In this document: in pieces, positions 46,008-55,435 of the stretch
Numbering within the stretch: position 1 is the stretch's first letter
Layout: every line of letters begins with the position of its first letter
Origin: Massilia eburnea
GTDB lineage: Bacteria > Pseudomonadota > Gammaproteobacteria > Burkholderiales > Burkholderiaceae_D
Direction of reading: 5' to 3'
DNA: 64,000 bases
Assembly: GCF_009720745.1 (NCBI RefSeq)
Contig: NZ_WNKX01000009.1
Span: 1 to 64,000, forward strand
Notes under the pieces: model-generated
Told to the model about the DNA's origin: nothing
Seen by the model: the letters and a program-made list of their open reading frames with translations, nothing else
The model's database searches: none
Translations under genes and position numbers: made by a program

Positions 46008-47315
46008 ATGCAGAAACCCCTTCTCGCCGTGCTGGTTGCCAGCGCACTGTTCTCGCTGAATACGCAGGCGGCTGACCTGGTCCAGGTGTACAAACAGGCG
46101 CTCGCCAACGACGCCACCTACGCCAGCGCGCGCGCCGCCCTGGCAGCGGGCCAGGAACGCACGGTGCAGGGACGCTCGCTTTTGCTGCCGACCGTCGGCC
46201 TGAACGGCACCAATATGAAAAATAATGGTGACGCGACGGACTACATCCAAAAGCGATCCGGCGATGTAGAAAACTACAGCAGCCAGATGCAGCTGCAATT
46301 GACCCAGCCGCTGTTCCGCTGGGCTAACTGGGAAGGCTACCAGCAGGGCAAACTGTCCGCTGCCGCTGCCGAAGCGGTCTTCGCCCAGGCGCAACAGGAT
46401 GTGATCCTACGCGTCGCGCAAGCCTACTTCGACGTGCTGACCGCGCAGGACAACCTGACCGCGACCCAGGCGCAAAAAGCAGCGACCACGGAACAGCTGG
46501 CATCGGCCAAGCGCAATTTCGAAGTGGGCACCCAGACCATCACCGACACGCACGAAGCGCAGGCGGCATACGACCTGGTGGTGGCGCAGGAATTCGCCGC
46601 GCTGAACGACCTGGAAGTGAAGCGCACCGCGCTGCAGCAGATCATCGGCGAAGTGCCGGGCACCCTGGCGCCGCTGCGCACCGGCGTGACCATCGCCAGC
46701 CCGCAGCCGGCGACGCTGGAGCCATGGGTCTCGGCGGCGGAAGAGCAGAACTACGGCGTGGCCGGCGCCAAGCTGAATGTGGAAATCGCCAAGCGCGAAA
46801 TCGGCAAGCAGCGCGCAGGGCATATGCCGACGGTGGACCTGGTGGCGCAGAAGTCCCGCACCTCGCTCACCGGCACTTCTCTGCAGAACAACAACGCCAT
46901 CGGCGTGACCTGGAATATCCCGATCTTCAACGGCTTCGCCGTGACCAGCAAGGTGCGCGAGTCGATCGCGCTGGAAGACAAGGCCCGCAACGACCTGGAA
47001 GCATCGCGCCGCCAGGCTGCGCAGACCGCTCGCCAAGCTTTCCTCGGCGTGAACAGCGGCCTGGCGCAGGTCAAGGCGCTGGAAGCGGCGGAAGTGTCGT
47101 CCAAGTCCGCGCTGGAATCGAACAAGCTGGGTTACCAGGTGGGTGTGCGTATCAACATCGACGTGCTGAATGCACAGCGCCAGCTGTACACCACGCAGAA
47201 GGACCTGTCGAAGGCCCGTTACGACACCATCATGAATGGCTTGCGCCTGAAGTCGGCCGCGGGGTCGCTGAAAGAAGCGGACCTGGAGCCGATTAACGCG
47301 CTGCTGCAGCACTAA
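46008..47315 (+). CDS. tolC: TolC-family outer-membrane efflux channel
   Basis: A 435-residue exported protein with signal peptide (LNTQAADL) and two TolC repeats (ADLVQVYKQALANDATYASA at the start, YQVGVRINIDVLNAQRQLYT near the end). It forms the outer-membrane tunnel for type I secretion and drug efflux. The ATG at 46008 is chosen because ACGGAG at 45995-46000 is the right distance; ATG 46002 is too close. Cotranscribed with pcm and the rhodanese. Confidence 0.93.
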   Translation: MQKPLLAVLVASALFSLNTQAADLVQVYKQALANDATYASARAALAAGQERTVQGRSLLLPTVGLNGTNMKNNGDATDYIQKRSGDVENYSSQMQLQLTQPLFRWANWEGYQQGKLSAAAAEAVFAQAQQDVILRVAQAYFDVLTAQDNLTATQAQKAATTEQLASAKRNFEVGTQTITDTHEAQAAYDLVVAQEFAALNDLEVKRTALQQIIGEVPGTLAPLRTGVTIASPQPATLEPWVSAAEEQNYGVAGAKLNVEIAKREIGKQRAGHMPTVDLVAQKSRTSLTGTSLQNNNAIGVTWNIPIFNGFAVTSKVRESIALEDKARNDLEASRRQAAQTARQAFLGVNSGLAQVKALEAAEVSSKSALESNKLGYQVGVRINIDVLNAQRQLYTTQKDLSKARYDTIMNGLRLKSAAGSLKEADLEPINALLQH

Positions 47316-47416
47316 AACCCGGCAAATCCGGGTCAGACCCAAGGGTCTGACCCTCGCCGGTACAGGCTGCAGGGGAAGGGGCCGACCCTTCGGTCGTACC
47401 CAGGTTTACCGGGTTT
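47315..47416. repeat. Long inverted repeat filling the tolC/gloA gap
   Basis: 39-bp arms (47315-47353 and 47378-47416) with 31 of 39 bases complementary around a 24-bp centre. The left arm holds an 11-bp perfect palindrome, GGGTCAGACCC (47330-47340) and GGGTCTGACCC (47343-47353). The ends of the repeat lie in the stop codons of tolC and gloA. Probably a REP-like element acting as a two-way terminator. Confidence 0.8.
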
Positions 47417-47825
47417 AGCGCAAGCCAGCCCCTTGGCCGTCAAAGCTGCGCTCAATCAGTTCAATCTTGTACCCGTCCGGGTCGGTGACAAAAGCGATCA
47501 CAGTCGTGCCGCCTTTCACCGGGCCCGGTTCGCGCGTGACATTGCCGCCGTTGGCGCGCACCGCCTCGCAAGCCGACACGATATCGGTCGCCGAGATCGC
47601 GATATGGCCGTAGGCATTCCCCATATCGTATTTGTCCACGCCGTAGTTGTAGGTCAGCTCCAGCTCCGCATGCTCCGGGTTATGCCCGTAGCCGAGGAAG
47701 GCCAGCGTGTACTTGTATTCCGGGTTATCGCTGGTGCGCAAGAGTTTCATGCCCAGCACCTTGGTGTAGAAGTCGATGGATCGCTGCAGGTCACCAACCC
47801 GCAGCATCGTGTGTAGGATTCGCAT
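47415..47825 (-). CDS. gloA: Lactoylglutathione lyase (glyoxalase I)
   Basis: A 136-residue glyoxalase I that detoxifies methylglyoxal. It shows [49 protein letters not shown] and [14 protein letters not shown], with the metal His and Glu positions. Full length. Convergent with tolC. Confidence 0.96.
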   Translation of the reverse strand: MRILHTMLRVGDLQRSIDFYTKVLGMKLLRTSDNPEYKYTLAFLGYGHNPEHAELELTYNYGVDKYDMGNAYGHIAISATDIVSACEAVRANGGNVTREPGPVKGGTTVIAFVTDPDGYKIELIERSFDGQGAGLR

Positions 47826-47837
47826 GGCTTGATTGTA

Positions 47838-49145
47838 TCAGCGCGTGGCGGGGCTCACACGCCACACGATATTGCCCACGTCGTCCGCCACCAGCAGCGC
47901 CCCGGCCTTGTCAACCGCCACGCCCACCGGACGCCCCTTGGCCTTGCCTTCGCGCGTCAGGAACCCGGACAGGAAATCAGTCGGCGGGCCGGATGGCCGG
48001 CCTTCCGCAAACGGCACGAACACCACCTTGTAGCCGCTGAATTCCTTGCGGTTCCACGAGCCATGCTGGCCGATGAAGGCGCCGCCCTGCCAGCTGGCCG
48101 GGAACAGCTTCGCATCGTAAAACGCCAGCCCCAGGGAAGCGGTATGCGAGCCGAGGCCATAGTCGGGCATGATCGCTTTCTGCACCATCTCCGGCCGCTG
48201 CGGCTTGACCCGCGTGTCGACACGCTGGCCGTAGTAGCTGTAGGGCCAGCCGTAGAAGGCGCCATCCTTTACCGACGTCAGGTAGTCAGGCACGAGATCA
48301 TCGCCCAGCTCGTCGCGCTCGTTCACCACCGTCCATAAGACCTTCGTTTTCGGCTCCCACGCCATGCCGGCTGCGTTGCGCATGCCAGTTGCATAAAGGC
48401 GCGACTTGCCGGTGGCGCGTTCGTATTCCCAGATCGCGGCGCGGCCTTCTTCCTTATCGATGCCGTTTTCGCCCGCATTGCTGTTGGAGCCGACTGTGAT
48501 GTAGAGGAAGCGGCCATCCGGGCTGGCGGTGATGTTCTTGGTCCAGTGGTGGTTGATCGGTCCACCCGGCAAGTCCATCACCTTCATCCCGGCCGCGCTG
48601 ATGGACGTTGCGCCTTCCGTGTAGGGGAAGCGCACCACAGCATCGGTATTGGCGATGTACAGGTCCTTATCGACCAGCACCATGCCGAATGGCGAGTTCA
48701 GGTCCTTGAGGAAGGTGCCGCGCGTCTTCGCGACGCCGCGCTCGTCGACGTCGCGCAGCAACGTGATGCGGTTGGCGGAAGCGGTGGCGGAGCCGGCCTT
48801 CTTCATCTCATGCTTCATGATGGCGCCCTTGATGCCCTTGCCGTCTTCCGGCTTGGACGGGGCGGCGGTTTCCGCCACCAGCACGTCGCCGTTCGGCAGC
48901 ACATACAGCCAGCGCGGGTGGTCCAGGTCGCGCGCATAAGCGGTCACGCTGAAGCCCGAAGCGGGCACCGGTTTCTCATCGCCTTTCCAGCGATCGACCG
49001 GGGCCACGTTCAAGGTGGGGATCAGCGTCTTGTTCGGTTCCGCCAGCGCGGGATTGGGTCCCCAGCCCATCGGGTAGGTCGGCGCCAGCGCGGCGCCGGC
49101 GCCGATCGCCGCGCCTGCCGAAAGGGTAAGTATTGCGGTTCGCAT
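47838..49145 (-). CDS. PQQ-type sorbosone/glucose dehydrogenase-like protein
   Basis: A 435-residue exported beta-propeller (signal MRTAILTLSAGAAIGAGAAL). Blocks GFSVTAYARDLDHPRWLYVL, SPFGMVLVDKDLYIANTDAV, GSNSNAGENGIDKEEGRAAI and GLAFYDAKLFPASWQGGAFI match the sorbosone dehydrogenase family. PQQ binding is inferred from family. The ATG at 49145 begins the signal; an 86-residue gene lies 8 bp upstream. Confidence 0.87.
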   Translation of the reverse strand: MRTAILTLSAGAAIGAGAALAPTYPMGWGPNPALAEPNKTLIPTLNVAPVDRWKGDEKPVPASGFSVTAYARDLDHPRWLYVLPNGDVLVAETAAPSKPEDGKGIKGAIMKHEMKKAGSATASANRITLLRDVDERGVAKTRGTFLKDLNSPFGMVLVDKDLYIANTDAVVRFPYTEGATSISAAGMKVMDLPGGPINHHWTKNITASPDGRFLYITVGSNSNAGENGIDKEEGRAAIWEYERATGKSRLYATGMRNAAGMAWEPKTKVLWTVVNERDELGDDLVPDYLTSVKDGAFYGWPYSYYGQRVDTRVKPQRPEMVQKAIMPDYGLGSHTASLGLAFYDAKLFPASWQGGAFIGQHGSWNRKEFSGYKVVFVPFAEGRPSGPPTDFLSGFLTREGKAKGRPVGVAVDKAGALLVADDVGNIVWRVSPATR

Positions 49146-49153
49146 GATGGGCC

Positions 49154-49414
49154 TCAATCGCGCTTAGTCCCGGGCAGGGGATTGGCCTTTGCTTCGCTGC
49201 CGGCACTCGGCTTTTGCAGGCCCGGCTTGCCATGCAGGTCGGTATCAACCAGGCCCTGCTCGACGTCGTCCGCCGCCTGGCGTATCACGCTGCGTTCCTT
49301 CTGCTGGGTTTCGCCTTGCGGCGACTGGTCGCGCTCATGGGGCAGGCGCTTGCCGCCAGTGCGGTCCACGGGCGTTTGCGTATTGACCTTGCGGTCCTTG
49401 CTGTTCGGTTCCAT
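49154..49414 (-). CDS. Small hydrophilic conserved protein
   Basis: An 86-residue protein rich in charged residues (GKRLPHERDQSPQGETQQKE, RQAADDVEQGLVDTDLHGKP). I associate this pattern with a burkholderial family of unknown function. It likely shares a transcript with the dehydrogenase 8 bp downstream. Confidence 0.7.
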   Translation of the reverse strand: MEPNSKDRKVNTQTPVDRTGGKRLPHERDQSPQGETQQKERSVIRQAADDVEQGLVDTDLHGKPGLQKPSAGSEAKANPLPGTKRD

Positions 49415-49503
49415 GGTCTCGTCCTCCTCAGGCCATGGTAGCGAAGCGACACGGTCTGGGTCGCCAGCTTGAACAGAAGCAATTCCACCGGTAGCATTGC
49501 AGG

Positions 49504-50361
49504 ATGCACAACACCAACGACAACACTTGCCGCAACTGCGGCGCCACCACGTCCGGCAACTACTGCCATATGTGCGGCCAGGAGACCCGTCTCCACTCGC
49601 CCAGCTTAGGCGAATTCCTGCACGAGTTCATTGGCCACTACGTCGCGCTGGAAGGGCGCTTGTGGGGAACGATCACACGCCTGCTGTTCCGGCCCGGCCT
49701 GCTGACCACGGAATACATTGCGGGCCGACGCAAGCGCTATGTCGAGCCTTTGCGGCTGTATCTTTCGCTGAGCATTATTTTCTTCGCCGTGCTGAAGCTG
49801 TCCAACGTTGGTATCGTGAACGTTGACCCGCATGCGGCGCAACCGGTCGCCATCCAGCAAGCGGAGCCTGAAAAAAGGGAGGCGCAAGGCGATGCCGGGA
49901 AAATGCAGGAGTGGCTAAAGCGCGAAACGCCGGACATCTACCATTCCATCGACCGCTTCAACCGCTTGCCGGACCAGGAAAAGAGCGCGGTCATGCAGGC
50001 CGGCTTCTACAAATACGTGCCTTACGCGATCTTCCTGCTGATGCCATTGTTTGCCTTGTGGCTGAAGCTGCTTTATCTCGGCACCGGCAAGCGCTATGGC
50101 GAACACCTGCTGTTCGCCTTGCACACGAATGCATTTGCCTTCGTCATGCTCGCCATATTCATGTTCTTGCCAGACGGGTTCTTGAAATTCGTGGCGTTCT
50201 GCTGGGTGGCGGGCTACCTGCCATGGGCCATGCAACGCGTCTACCGGAAAGGGAAATGGGGAACTGCCTGGCGCTGGCTGCTGCTCGGGCTCATACATGG
50301 CGTTTCGCTCGCCATCGCCATCTTCGTCGCGATGGGCCTCGCAATCATCTCCGCGCATTAA
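49504..50361 (+). CDS. DUF3667 membrane protein with zinc-ribbon
   Basis: A 285-residue protein. A four-cysteine zinc ribbon (CRNCGATTSGNYCHMCGQ) opens it, then the DUF3667 core (SLGEFLHEFIGHYVALEGRL, GLLTTEYIAGRRKRYVEPLR) and several membrane helices toward the C-terminus. The family is uncharacterised. Its last 17 bp overlap the end of the convergent hydrolase gene. Confidence 0.85.
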   Translation: MHNTNDNTCRNCGATTSGNYCHMCGQETRLHSPSLGEFLHEFIGHYVALEGRLWGTITRLLFRPGLLTTEYIAGRRKRYVEPLRLYLSLSIIFFAVLKLSNVGIVNVDPHAAQPVAIQQAEPEKREAQGDAGKMQEWLKRETPDIYHSIDRFNRLPDQEKSAVMQAGFYKYVPYAIFLLMPLFALWLKLLYLGTGKRYGEHLLFALHTNAFAFVMLAIFMFLPDGFLKFVAFCWVAGYLPWAMQRVYRKGKWGTAWRWLLLGLIHGVSLAIAIFVAMGLAIISAH

Positions 50362-51019
50362 GCCGCACAAAGTCACCGACTTCGCGCGCGGCTTCCCGCG
50401 GCACGGTTTGCAGCAGGAAGTGCGGCGCATCGAACGCGGCCAGCTTTACCGCCGGCTTGATGCTCGTGATGGCGTTCGCTGCGCCGGGCGGTACGAGAAG
50501 GTCGCGCTTCGCCTGCAGGTAGAGGATCGGCACGTTGCAAGCAGCGAGCCGGCTACGGACATCGACGGCGAGAACGGCACGCATGCGCGCGCGAAGTGCA
50601 TTCGACGTCACTTTGGACAGTGCCGCGTTGAACGGCGCGCGCAGTTGCTCGCTTACCAGCCAAGCCGCTGGCAGAGCTTTCACCGGCATCACACCAATCA
50701 GCGCTTTCAACGCAGCCAGTCGGGGCCGGGGATTGTGTGCAAACGTGCAGCACAACACCAGGCCTGACAAATGCTGGGGTGCCGATGCGGCAATCGAAAC
50801 CGCGATCGGCCCCGAAAAGGATTCGCCGAGAAGGAAATAAGGCCGGTCTTGAGGAAGCGCTGCCCGCGCGAGCGCTTCCAGCTCGTCGTACCCGCCGCCA
50901 TGGTCGCCGGGATACTTCACCACTCGCACATCGAATTGCCCGCCAAGCGCCTGGATGAATGGCGTGAACAGTTCCCCCGTCCCATCCATTCCAGGCAGCA
51001 GCACGAGGACTGGTTTCAT
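50345..51019 (-). CDS. Alpha/beta hydrolase
   Basis: A 224-residue hydrolase with the nucleophile elbow GESFSG, acid AKRDLLVP and His in DAPHFLLQ. PVLVLLPGMDGTGELF is the oxyanion-side strand-loop. Substrate unknown. It starts with a 4-bp overlap (ATGA) of the upstream membrane-protein gene, and its end overlaps the DUF3667 gene by 17 bp. Confidence 0.88.
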   Translation of the reverse strand: MKPVLVLLPGMDGTGELFTPFIQALGGQFDVRVVKYPGDHGGGYDELEALARAALPQDRPYFLLGESFSGPIAVSIAASAPQHLSGLVLCCTFAHNPRPRLAALKALIGVMPVKALPAAWLVSEQLRAPFNAALSKVTSNALRARMRAVLAVDVRSRLAACNVPILYLQAKRDLLVPPGAANAITSIKPAVKLAAFDAPHFLLQTVPREAAREVGDFVRLNARR

Positions 51020-51264
51020 TCCGTTTCGTATGAATTGCGCTTACTGCTGCGCCGGGCGAGGACAACGCCCAACATCAGGATTGGCGATTGGACGACGCCA
51101 ACCATGATGATCATCCCGATGTCCGGCAAGGTACCAAGCATCGACTTCACCAAGGCATAGCAAACGATACTGACGGGGGTGCAGACGCCAAAAGCAGCTT
51201 TGCCGCTTGGCATGAATTTTCCGATGGCATAGCCGGCCATCAACGCAGCAAACAAGATAAGCAA
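51016..51264 (-). CDS. Small membrane protein
   Basis: An 82-residue protein with three hydrophobic segments (LILFAALMAGYAIGKF; GVCTPVSIVCYALVKSML; IGMIIMVGVVQSPILMLGVV) and a basic tail. Coupled by ATGA overlap to the hydrolase. Function unknown. Confidence 0.65.
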   Translation of the reverse strand: MLILFAALMAGYAIGKFMPSGKAAFGVCTPVSIVCYALVKSMLGTLPDIGMIIMVGVVQSPILMLGVVLARRSSKRNSYETE

Positions 51265-51313
51265 GGTATCCTCCTGGGAATCAAGAGGCTAATGTTATCA
51301 GATCGCTACTGAG

Positions 51314-51757
51314 TTATTCCTGCCAGAAGTCGAATTTGGTGCTGTGGCTGTTCTTGTTGAGGCGGCGGTTGCGCTCGGCGGCTTGGCGGGCTTCGGATTC
51401 AGCACGCTGGCGCTGGCGTTCTTCTTCGACGGCCTGCGCTTTGGCAGCGCGCTCTGCATAGACCGCATCCAGGCGGCGCCGGGATTCGAATTGTTCGCTG
51501 ATGTTCTGGTAGTGGAGGGCTTGCTGGATCAAGGCGACTAGCCAGGCGATCGCCAGCGCCCACAGCACCACCGTGTAGAGCGACTGCCAGGTGCCAAAGG
51601 AGGACTCCAGCAGAGGGCGGGCCTGTCCCAGGGCACTCTGGCCGACAAACGCCAGCAGTCCGGCCATGACACCCAGCACCACGGTTCCAAGCAACTGTTT
51701 CCTGGCCTGGTGGCGCAATTGGTCCAGCTCAAATTGTGCTTCTGATACGGAATCCAT
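51314..51757 (-). CDS. Hypothetical two-helix membrane protein with coiled-coil tail
   Basis: A 147-residue protein with two membrane helices (LLGTVVLGVMAGLLAFVGQS; LYTVVLWALAIAWLVALIQQ) and a charged, coiled-coil-like C-terminal tail rich in Glu, Arg and Gln (RAAKAQAVEEERQRQRAESE). No family recognised. Confidence 0.6.
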   Translation of the reverse strand: MDSVSEAQFELDQLRHQARKQLLGTVVLGVMAGLLAFVGQSALGQARPLLESSFGTWQSLYTVVLWALAIAWLVALIQQALHYQNISEQFESRRRLDAVYAERAAKAQAVEEERQRQRAESEARQAAERNRRLNKNSHSTKFDFWQE

Positions 51758-51903
51758 GGCGCGGAAAGGCAAGGATTAGACAATCTCTCAAGACTTCGGA
51801 TTGTACAACAAGCTTGCCCGCTGGAAAGCGGCTTCTGGCCAAGCTTTGAGACATATCAGTCCTTGCGGCGGACCTTGGGTACACCATGCTTCGAAGGGGC
51901 GCC

Positions 51904-52281
51904 TTACACCGCAGCAGTCGGCTGCCACAGCTCGACCTTATTCCCGTCAGGATCGATAAACCAGCCAAAGCGGCCGTAGTCGAAGGATTGCGGGTCGCCC
52001 ACCAGTGTCGCCCCAGCTTCGGCGACTTGCTTCAGCGCGCCATCCAGGTCATCCACGATGAAATTGATCATGAAGTCACGCTTGGATGGAGCGAAATAGG
52101 AAGTCGTGCTTTTGAAGGGGCTGAACAAGGTTGCGCCATTCGGAGGCATGGCGGCAGGTGGGAAGGAGGCGTACTCTTTGGCTTCACCCGGAAGCCCAAG
52201 GCAAGCCTGGTACCAGGCCATCAGCGCCACCGGATCCTTGGATTTGAAGAAAATCCCGCCGATGCCCACTGCTTTTGCCAT
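51904..52281 (-). CDS. VOC-family (glyoxalase/bleomycin-resistance-like) protein
   Basis: A 125-residue VOC protein (GIGGIFFKSKDPVALMAWYQ, MINFIVDDLDGALKQVAEAG, GRFGWFIDPDGNKVELWQP). The metal positions look partly present; the substrate is unknown. The ATG at 52281 sits about 20 bp from a LexA-type box and may be SOS-regulated. Confidence 0.87.
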   Translation of the reverse strand: MAKAVGIGGIFFKSKDPVALMAWYQACLGLPGEAKEYASFPPAAMPPNGATLFSPFKSTTSYFAPSKRDFMINFIVDDLDGALKQVAEAGATLVGDPQSFDYGRFGWFIDPDGNKVELWQPTAAV

Positions 52282-52300
52282 GCGAGCCTCCCTTGTTATA

Positions 52301-52320
52301 TACTGTGCAAATATACAGTA
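52301..52320. promoter_or_regulatory. LexA box (SOS operator)
   Basis: TACTGT (52301-52306), eight bases, ACAGTA (52315-52320), containing the CTGT-N8-ACAG pattern of proteobacterial LexA boxes with perfectly symmetric half-sites. It lies between the VOC gene and nadK-recN. On the plus strand a weak promoter (TTGTTA 52293-52298, 17 bp, CAGTAT 52316-52321) overlaps it. RecN is a classical SOS gene. Confidence 0.8.
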
Positions 52321-52419
52321 TTTGAGCGTATCGGCCAGCGTTGCAATGCATGGCATGAGCAAGCATTATGGGTTACTCTGCTGCGTGTTGCCACCCCCAT
52401 ATTTTTGACCGAGATTGAT

Positions 52420-53319
52420 ATGTCCGTTACGCACCCGATGTACAACACGATTGCCCTGGTTGTCCGGCCAAACACCACCGGCATCGAAGAACCGGTGCGC
52501 GATGTCATCAACTTTCTGAAGCAGGGCGGTTACAGCGTCGTGCTGGAATCTGATACGGCGGAGCACCTTGGGATCACGGACATTCCCTCCATGAGCGTAC
52601 AGGGCATTGGCGAGCGCGCCGATGCCGTGGTGGTGATGGGCGGCGACGGCACCATGCTGGGCATTGCGCGCCAGCTGGCCGCCTACGATACGCCGCTGAT
52701 CGGCATCAACCAGGGCCGCCTGGGCTTCATGACCGACATCCGCCAGGAAGACATGCTGCCGGTGCTGGGACGCATCCTCGGCGGCACGCACAAGGCCGAA
52801 CGCCGCACCTTGCTCGAAGGCCGCGTCATGCGCGACGGGAAAGCGATCTTCTTCGGCACCGCCGTCAATGACGTGGTGGTGTCGCGCGGCGCCGGCGCCG
52901 GCATGGTGGAGCTGAGCGTGGACGTCGACAACCAGTTCATGTACAACCAGCGCTCCGACGGCTTGATCATCTCGACCCCGACCGGCTCCACGGCTTATGC
53001 GCTGTCGGCCGGCGGCCCGCTGCTGCACCCGACGCTGGGCGGCATCGCCATGGTGCCGATTGCGCCGCACGCACTGTCCAACCGGCCGATCGTACTGCCC
53101 GATTCCAGCGAGATCGTGATTGAGCTTAAGCGCGGCAAAGACATCACTGTGAACTTTGACATGCAAACCTTCGCCAGCGCGGCAACGGGCGACCAGATCC
53201 ACATCCGCCTGTCGCCGCACACCATCACCTTCCTGCATCCGGAAGGCTGGAGCTACTACAACACCCTGCGCGAAAAGCTGCACTGGAACGAATACCCATC
53301 TACTGACGGCAAAATCTGA
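52420..53319 (+). CDS. nadK: NAD kinase
   Basis: A 299-residue ATP/NAD kinase that makes NADP. GGDGT is in VVVMGGDGTMLGIAR, and NQGRLGFMTD and TPTGSTAYALSAGGPLLHP mark the conserved NAD-binding domain. The ATG at 52420 is preferred; the open frame extends upstream but lacks homology. Its stop overlaps the recN start (TGATG). Confidence 0.96.
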   Translation: MSVTHPMYNTIALVVRPNTTGIEEPVRDVINFLKQGGYSVVLESDTAEHLGITDIPSMSVQGIGERADAVVVMGGDGTMLGIARQLAAYDTPLIGINQGRLGFMTDIRQEDMLPVLGRILGGTHKAERRTLLEGRVMRDGKAIFFGTAVNDVVVSRGAGAGMVELSVDVDNQFMYNQRSDGLIISTPTGSTAYALSAGGPLLHPTLGGIAMVPIAPHALSNRPIVLPDSSEIVIELKRGKDITVNFDMQTFASAATGDQIHIRLSPHTITFLHPEGWSYYNTLREKLHWNEYPSTDGKI

Positions 53320-54965
53320 TGCTTCGAACCCTGTCCATCCGCGACTTCGTTATTGTCGATTCGATTGAACTGGAATTTTCCCCAGGCTTCACAGTCTTCA
53401 CCGGCGAAACCGGTGCCGGCAAATCCATCCTGATTGATGCACTGACGCTGGCGCTGGGCGGGCGGGGCGATGGCAGCATGGTGCGCGAAGGCGCGGCCAA
53501 GGCCGATATCACTGCCGATTTCGCGCTGACCGAACAGGCCCTGTCCTGGCTGGAAGCGAACGAGTTCGCGGTGGAAGAGGGCGGGGCGCTGCTGCGCCGC
53601 GTGGTCGACAATGCCGGACGCTCGAAAGCCTTCATCAACGGCGTGGCGGCGACAGCGGGGCAGTTGCGCGAATTGGGCGACCTGCTGGTGGACATCCATG
53701 GCCAGCATGCCCACCAGTCCCTGCTGAAAACCGATTCGCAGCGCGAGCTGCTGGATAACCAGTGCGGCGCCAATGTGCGCGACGTAACGGCGGCTTATCG
53801 CGCCTGGCGCTCCCTGTCGAAGCAGCTGGAAGAGTATGAGGCCAACGCAGCCAACCTGCAGTTCGAGCGCGAGCGCCTGGAATGGCAGGTGACGGAGCTG
53901 GACAAGCTGGCGCCGAAAAAAGGCGAGTGGGCGGAGATCGGCAACGAGCATTCGCGCCTGTCGCACGCCGCCAGCCTGCTGGAGGGCGCACAGGAGGCGC
54001 TGGGCGTGCTGTCGGAGTCGGACGAGCACCCGGTGCTTTCGCAGGTAACGACGATCGGCTCGCGCCTCAGCAAACTGGTGTCGGTCGATGCGGAACTGCA
54101 GCCGGTGGTTGAAATGCTCGAATCGGCCCGTATCCAGCTGCAGGAATCGGTGTATGCGCTGAATAACTACATGGACCGGGTGGAGCTCGATCCCGAGCGC
54201 CTGCGCCAAGTGGATGCGCGCATGGAAGCCCTGCATTCCGCTTCGCGCAAATTCCGCGTGGCGGCGGACGACCTGCCGGAGGAACATGAGCGCCTGTCCG
54301 AAAAGCTGGCGCAGCTGGCCGACGCGGCGGACCTGGAAGGATTGCGCAAGCAGGAAGAGAAGCTGAAGGCGGCTTATCTCGCGGTTGCCGCCGAACTGTC
54401 GGCCACGCGCGCTGCGGCGGCGCAGGCTCTGGGTGCGGCCGTCACGCAAGGCATGCAGGAGTTGAGCATGTCCGGCGGTCGCTTCGAAATCGCCCTGCGT
54501 CCGTGCGAGCCGTCTGCTTACGGGGTGGAGCAGGTGGAATTCCTGGTGGCCGGCCACGCCGGCGTTGCCCCGCGGCCCCTTGCCAAGGTGGCTTCGGGCG
54601 GCGAACTGGCGCGTATCTCGCTGGCGATTTCGGTCATCGCTTCGCATGCGACGACCGTGCCGACCCTGATCTTCGACGAGGTCGATAGCGGCATCGGCGG
54701 CGGCGTGGCGGAGGTTGTGGGACGGCTGCTCAAGCGCCTCGGCCAGGAGCGCCAGGTCCTGTGCGTGACCCACTTGCCGCAAGTGGCCAGCCAGGGCAAC
54801 CAGCACTTCCAGGTGGCGAAGGGCCCGGCCGGCAACGGCCGCACCGCCTCGCGCATCGAAGTGCTGGACCAGAAGGCGCGCATCGAAGAAGTGGCGCGCA
54901 TGCTCGGCGGCCTGGAAATCACCGCCACCACCCGCAAGCACGCCCGCGAACTGCTGGCTTCTTAG
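53319..54965 (+). CDS. recN: DNA repair protein RecN
   Basis: A 548-residue SMC-like ATPase of double-strand-break repair. Walker A GETGAGKSILIDAL at the N-terminus, long coiled-coil arms in the middle, and LIFDEVDSGIGGGVAEVVGR as Walker B/D-loop at the C-terminal head. Overlaps nadK, so it shares the LexA-type control. Confidence 0.96.
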   Translation: MLRTLSIRDFVIVDSIELEFSPGFTVFTGETGAGKSILIDALTLALGGRGDGSMVREGAAKADITADFALTEQALSWLEANEFAVEEGGALLRRVVDNAGRSKAFINGVAATAGQLRELGDLLVDIHGQHAHQSLLKTDSQRELLDNQCGANVRDVTAAYRAWRSLSKQLEEYEANAANLQFERERLEWQVTELDKLAPKKGEWAEIGNEHSRLSHAASLLEGAQEALGVLSESDEHPVLSQVTTIGSRLSKLVSVDAELQPVVEMLESARIQLQESVYALNNYMDRVELDPERLRQVDARMEALHSASRKFRVAADDLPEEHERLSEKLAQLADAADLEGLRKQEEKLKAAYLAVAAELSATRAAAAQALGAAVTQGMQELSMSGGRFEIALRPCEPSAYGVEQVEFLVAGHAGVAPRPLAKVASGGELARISLAISVIASHATTVPTLIFDEVDSGIGGGVAEVVGRLLKRLGQERQVLCVTHLPQVASQGNQHFQVAKGPAGNGRTASRIEVLDQKARIEEVARMLGGLEITATTRKHARELLAS

Positions 54966-55032
54966 CTGTCGATTTCGGCCAACGTCATTCGTCGTAGGGA
55001 TGCAAGTCCCTCAACCTTTACCTGGAGACGCC

Positions 55033-55431
55033 ATGAAAAAGTCAGTTATCTTCAACTTGCCGGTCAAGAACCTGGAGAAATCCAAAACCTTCTTTACCGC
55101 GCTGGGATTCACCTTCAATCAACAATTCAGCAACCAGGAAGCGTCGTACATGCACGTCGTCGAAGGCGGGATCGACGTCATGCTGACCACGGAACCCTTT
55201 TTCCGGTCGCTGATCAACAAGCCGGTGGTGCAGGCGAAAGAGGCCAATGAAGTGGTCATTTGCCTGATGTGCGACAGCCGCGAGGAAGTCGACAGCCTTA
55301 TCGCCAAGGCCCTCGCCGGCGGCGCCCGCATCCCGCATCCCCCGGAAGACCACGGTTTCATGTACGACCAGGGCTTTGAGGATCTCGATGGCCACCTGTG
55401 GAACCTGGTCTGGGTCGCGCCACAGGCCTGA
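55033..55431 (+). CDS. VOC-family glyoxalase-like protein
   Basis: A 132-residue VOC protein (SVIFNLPVKNLEKSKTFFTA, MLTTEPFFRSLINKPVVQAK, GFEDLDGHLWNLVWV). This is the common extradiol-dioxygenase-like branch. ATG 55033 follows CTGGAGA. Substrate unknown. Confidence 0.87.
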   Translation: MKKSVIFNLPVKNLEKSKTFFTALGFTFNQQFSNQEASYMHVVEGGIDVMLTTEPFFRSLINKPVVQAKEANEVVICLMCDSREEVDSLIAKALAGGARIPHPPEDHGFMYDQGFEDLDGHLWNLVWVAPQA

Positions 55432-55435
55432 ACCC

